Source: Serinus canaria (taxonomy: Eukaryota; Chordata; Aves; Passeriformes; Fringillidae). Taken from it: 64,000 bases of DNA. The position numbers and the translations under genes are program-made. Numbering within the stretch: position 1 is the stretch's first letter; each line of letters starts with the position of its first letter. The notes under the pieces were generated by a model. It saw only the letters and a list, made by a program, of their open reading frames with translations, was not told the origin of the DNA and ran no database searches. Below, in pieces: positions 62,701-64,000 of the stretch. The stretch covers positions 29,520,048 through 29,584,047 of the forward strand of contig NC_066317.1 of NCBI RefSeq assembly GCF_022539315.1. The letters are read 5' to 3'.

Positions 62701-64000
62701 TGATAAAGCTGTGCTTACTGAAAATTTTCATTTTTTCATTGTAAGTGGGTTCTGTAATAATAAGGATGGTGCTTTTATGCTGCACTAGCTTACACTGCTT
62801 TGCCTGGTGAGGATTTGACCTTAAATCCTTTCACACTTGGTGCAGTTGGAGAAGCAGGAGAAGGAAATGCCTATAAATGTGATTCTGTCTTTTACATCTC
62901 TCTTTTTAGAGTTATCTATTCAGAAGCTAAGTATTATGATTCACTGTGCCAGACTGGGTTTGTTGCTTCATAGCTGTAGGATTGGTAGAGGAGTTTCACC
63001 CCATGGATCATTAACAGAAGTGATTTAAGGTTGAGATTTGTAGGAAATCTTTTGGACCAAATAGGAAAATATGTGCACACACAGGAACAACAACCTTAAA
63101 CACTGTCTGCCTCCTTGATCTTTATGAAAATTGCCAATCTGTGTAGTTGACAAAAATGGGAACTAGATGTCACTTGGATTAGCTATTTTCACAGTTTGTA
63201 GTGAATATATGTTTGCAAGGTACTTGCCAATGGAGTTAACTGCTTATCTCTGACAGTTCTGAAGAATTCCTGAAAGGCACTCTGAGTAGCAAATAAAAAC
63301 TATTTATTAGAAAAAGTTGGTGGTATTTTGGGTTTTAATCTTTCCTGTGCTAGAGATTCAAATATTTGTGCTATATTTTATTTTAAACTGCCAATTTACA
63401 CTCATAAATTCTTATGCATTACACTTATCCCTCTGTCTCAGAGAAAGCCTTTTTGTGCTGCTACATCTTATTCTCCTTTAAAAGTGTGATATTTTGAAAA
63501 TCTCATTTTAGAAGGTCAATGTGAGAACCGGAATAGCACAGACAGATACATTTTTTTAATATTTTACTGGACACAGAAATACTTTCAAGGACAGACCTTG
63601 TTCATCTGCAAGGACATTCATTCAGTAAATGAAAATGGACTCCCTCATCCAAGCCATCTACCACTTTTCATTTCTCCACCATCTTCACCTGCCACCCACC
63701 CCTGGCGCAGATGGACCATGTACCTCTACATTTTACACGTTTGTTGTTGTTGTTTTTGTTGTTTGGGGTTTTTTGTTTTGGTTTTGAGGGGCATGGGAGT
63801 GTGAATTAATGAAGGGGAATGAGTTTGGGTTGCTTGGGTTTTTTTCCCCTTCCTTTAAATGCTGACTACATTCCCATTTGGTTGTTAAAAAAATTTGTTT
63901 TGAACTGACCCTCATTCAATGTCATGGATAGTGCAATGAATACCTTTTAGAAATCACACCGTGAAACGAAGTGGACAGCAAGGATTCCACCTAGGGGAAA
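56706..64000. other. Intergenic DNA to the right edge, no gene seen
   Basis: No protein-coding exon was recognised; in particular no seven-transmembrane frame like NPY2R, the next gene by synteny, is present. A short G/T-rich low-complexity stretch lies at about 63739-63786. ORFs up to 80 codons are chance-like. Confidence 0.55.
63739..63786. repeat. GTT/GTTTT low-complexity stretch
   Basis: Repeated GTTGTT and GTTTTT units on the plus strand. A simple repeat with no further feature. Confidence 0.85.

Noticed and set aside
56706..64000. Possible NPY2R start, expected by synteny
   Set aside because: NPY2R has a long single coding exon with seven membrane segments. No frame here exceeds 80 codons, so the gene must lie beyond the window.

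Overview
This is a vertebrate nuclear DNA window, almost certainly from a bird. It contains several CR1 retrotransposon 3' ends with the avian 'ATTCTGTGATTCTATG'-type terminus and no mammalian SINEs. It has split genes with GT-AG introns, one CpG-island promoter, and the gene order LRAT then RBM46 on the same strand. That order matches human 4q32 and, as far as I recall, chicken chromosome 4. The species cannot be named from the sequence alone. Layout: (1) 1-663 is the 3' end of LRAT: the last 8 codons of the penultimate exon, a 486-bp intron, and the final exon with its stop codon. The catalytic part lies upstream of the window. (2) 664-15,150 is LRAT 3'UTR and intergenic DNA. It holds two CR1 fragments, a CpG-richer block at 9,941-10,340, and four near-perfect or perfect short inverted repeats. 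(3) 15,150-15,690 is a CpG island that most likely is the RBM46 promoter, with CCAAT boxes and MYB-type YAACNG sites. (4) 17,769-28,826 holds the RBM46 coding exons. The first three (50, 156 and 261 codons) give residues 1-467: three RRMs and a DND1-type double-stranded RNA-binding domain, collinear with human RBM46. The C-terminal tail beyond residue 467 is uncertain: three well-bounded downstream candidate exons can be combined into different open tails, and none resembles the mammalian tail I remember. (5) About 28,700-30,260 is an AT-rich RBM46 3'UTR with four AATAAA signals. (6) About 30,260-64,000 is apparently gene-free DNA with CR1 pieces, simple repeats, short tandem duplications and one perfect 24-bp hairpin. 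NPY2R would be the next gene expected by synteny but is not in the window. The two genes are functionally unrelated: LRAT is retinoid metabolism at the ER, RBM46 is germ-cell mRNA regulation in the cytoplasm. Their adjacency is conserved synteny, not an operon. I found no convincing novel gene system. The items most worth a second look are the RBM46 tail, the set of short perfect inverted repeats, and the MYB-site-bearing CpG island.
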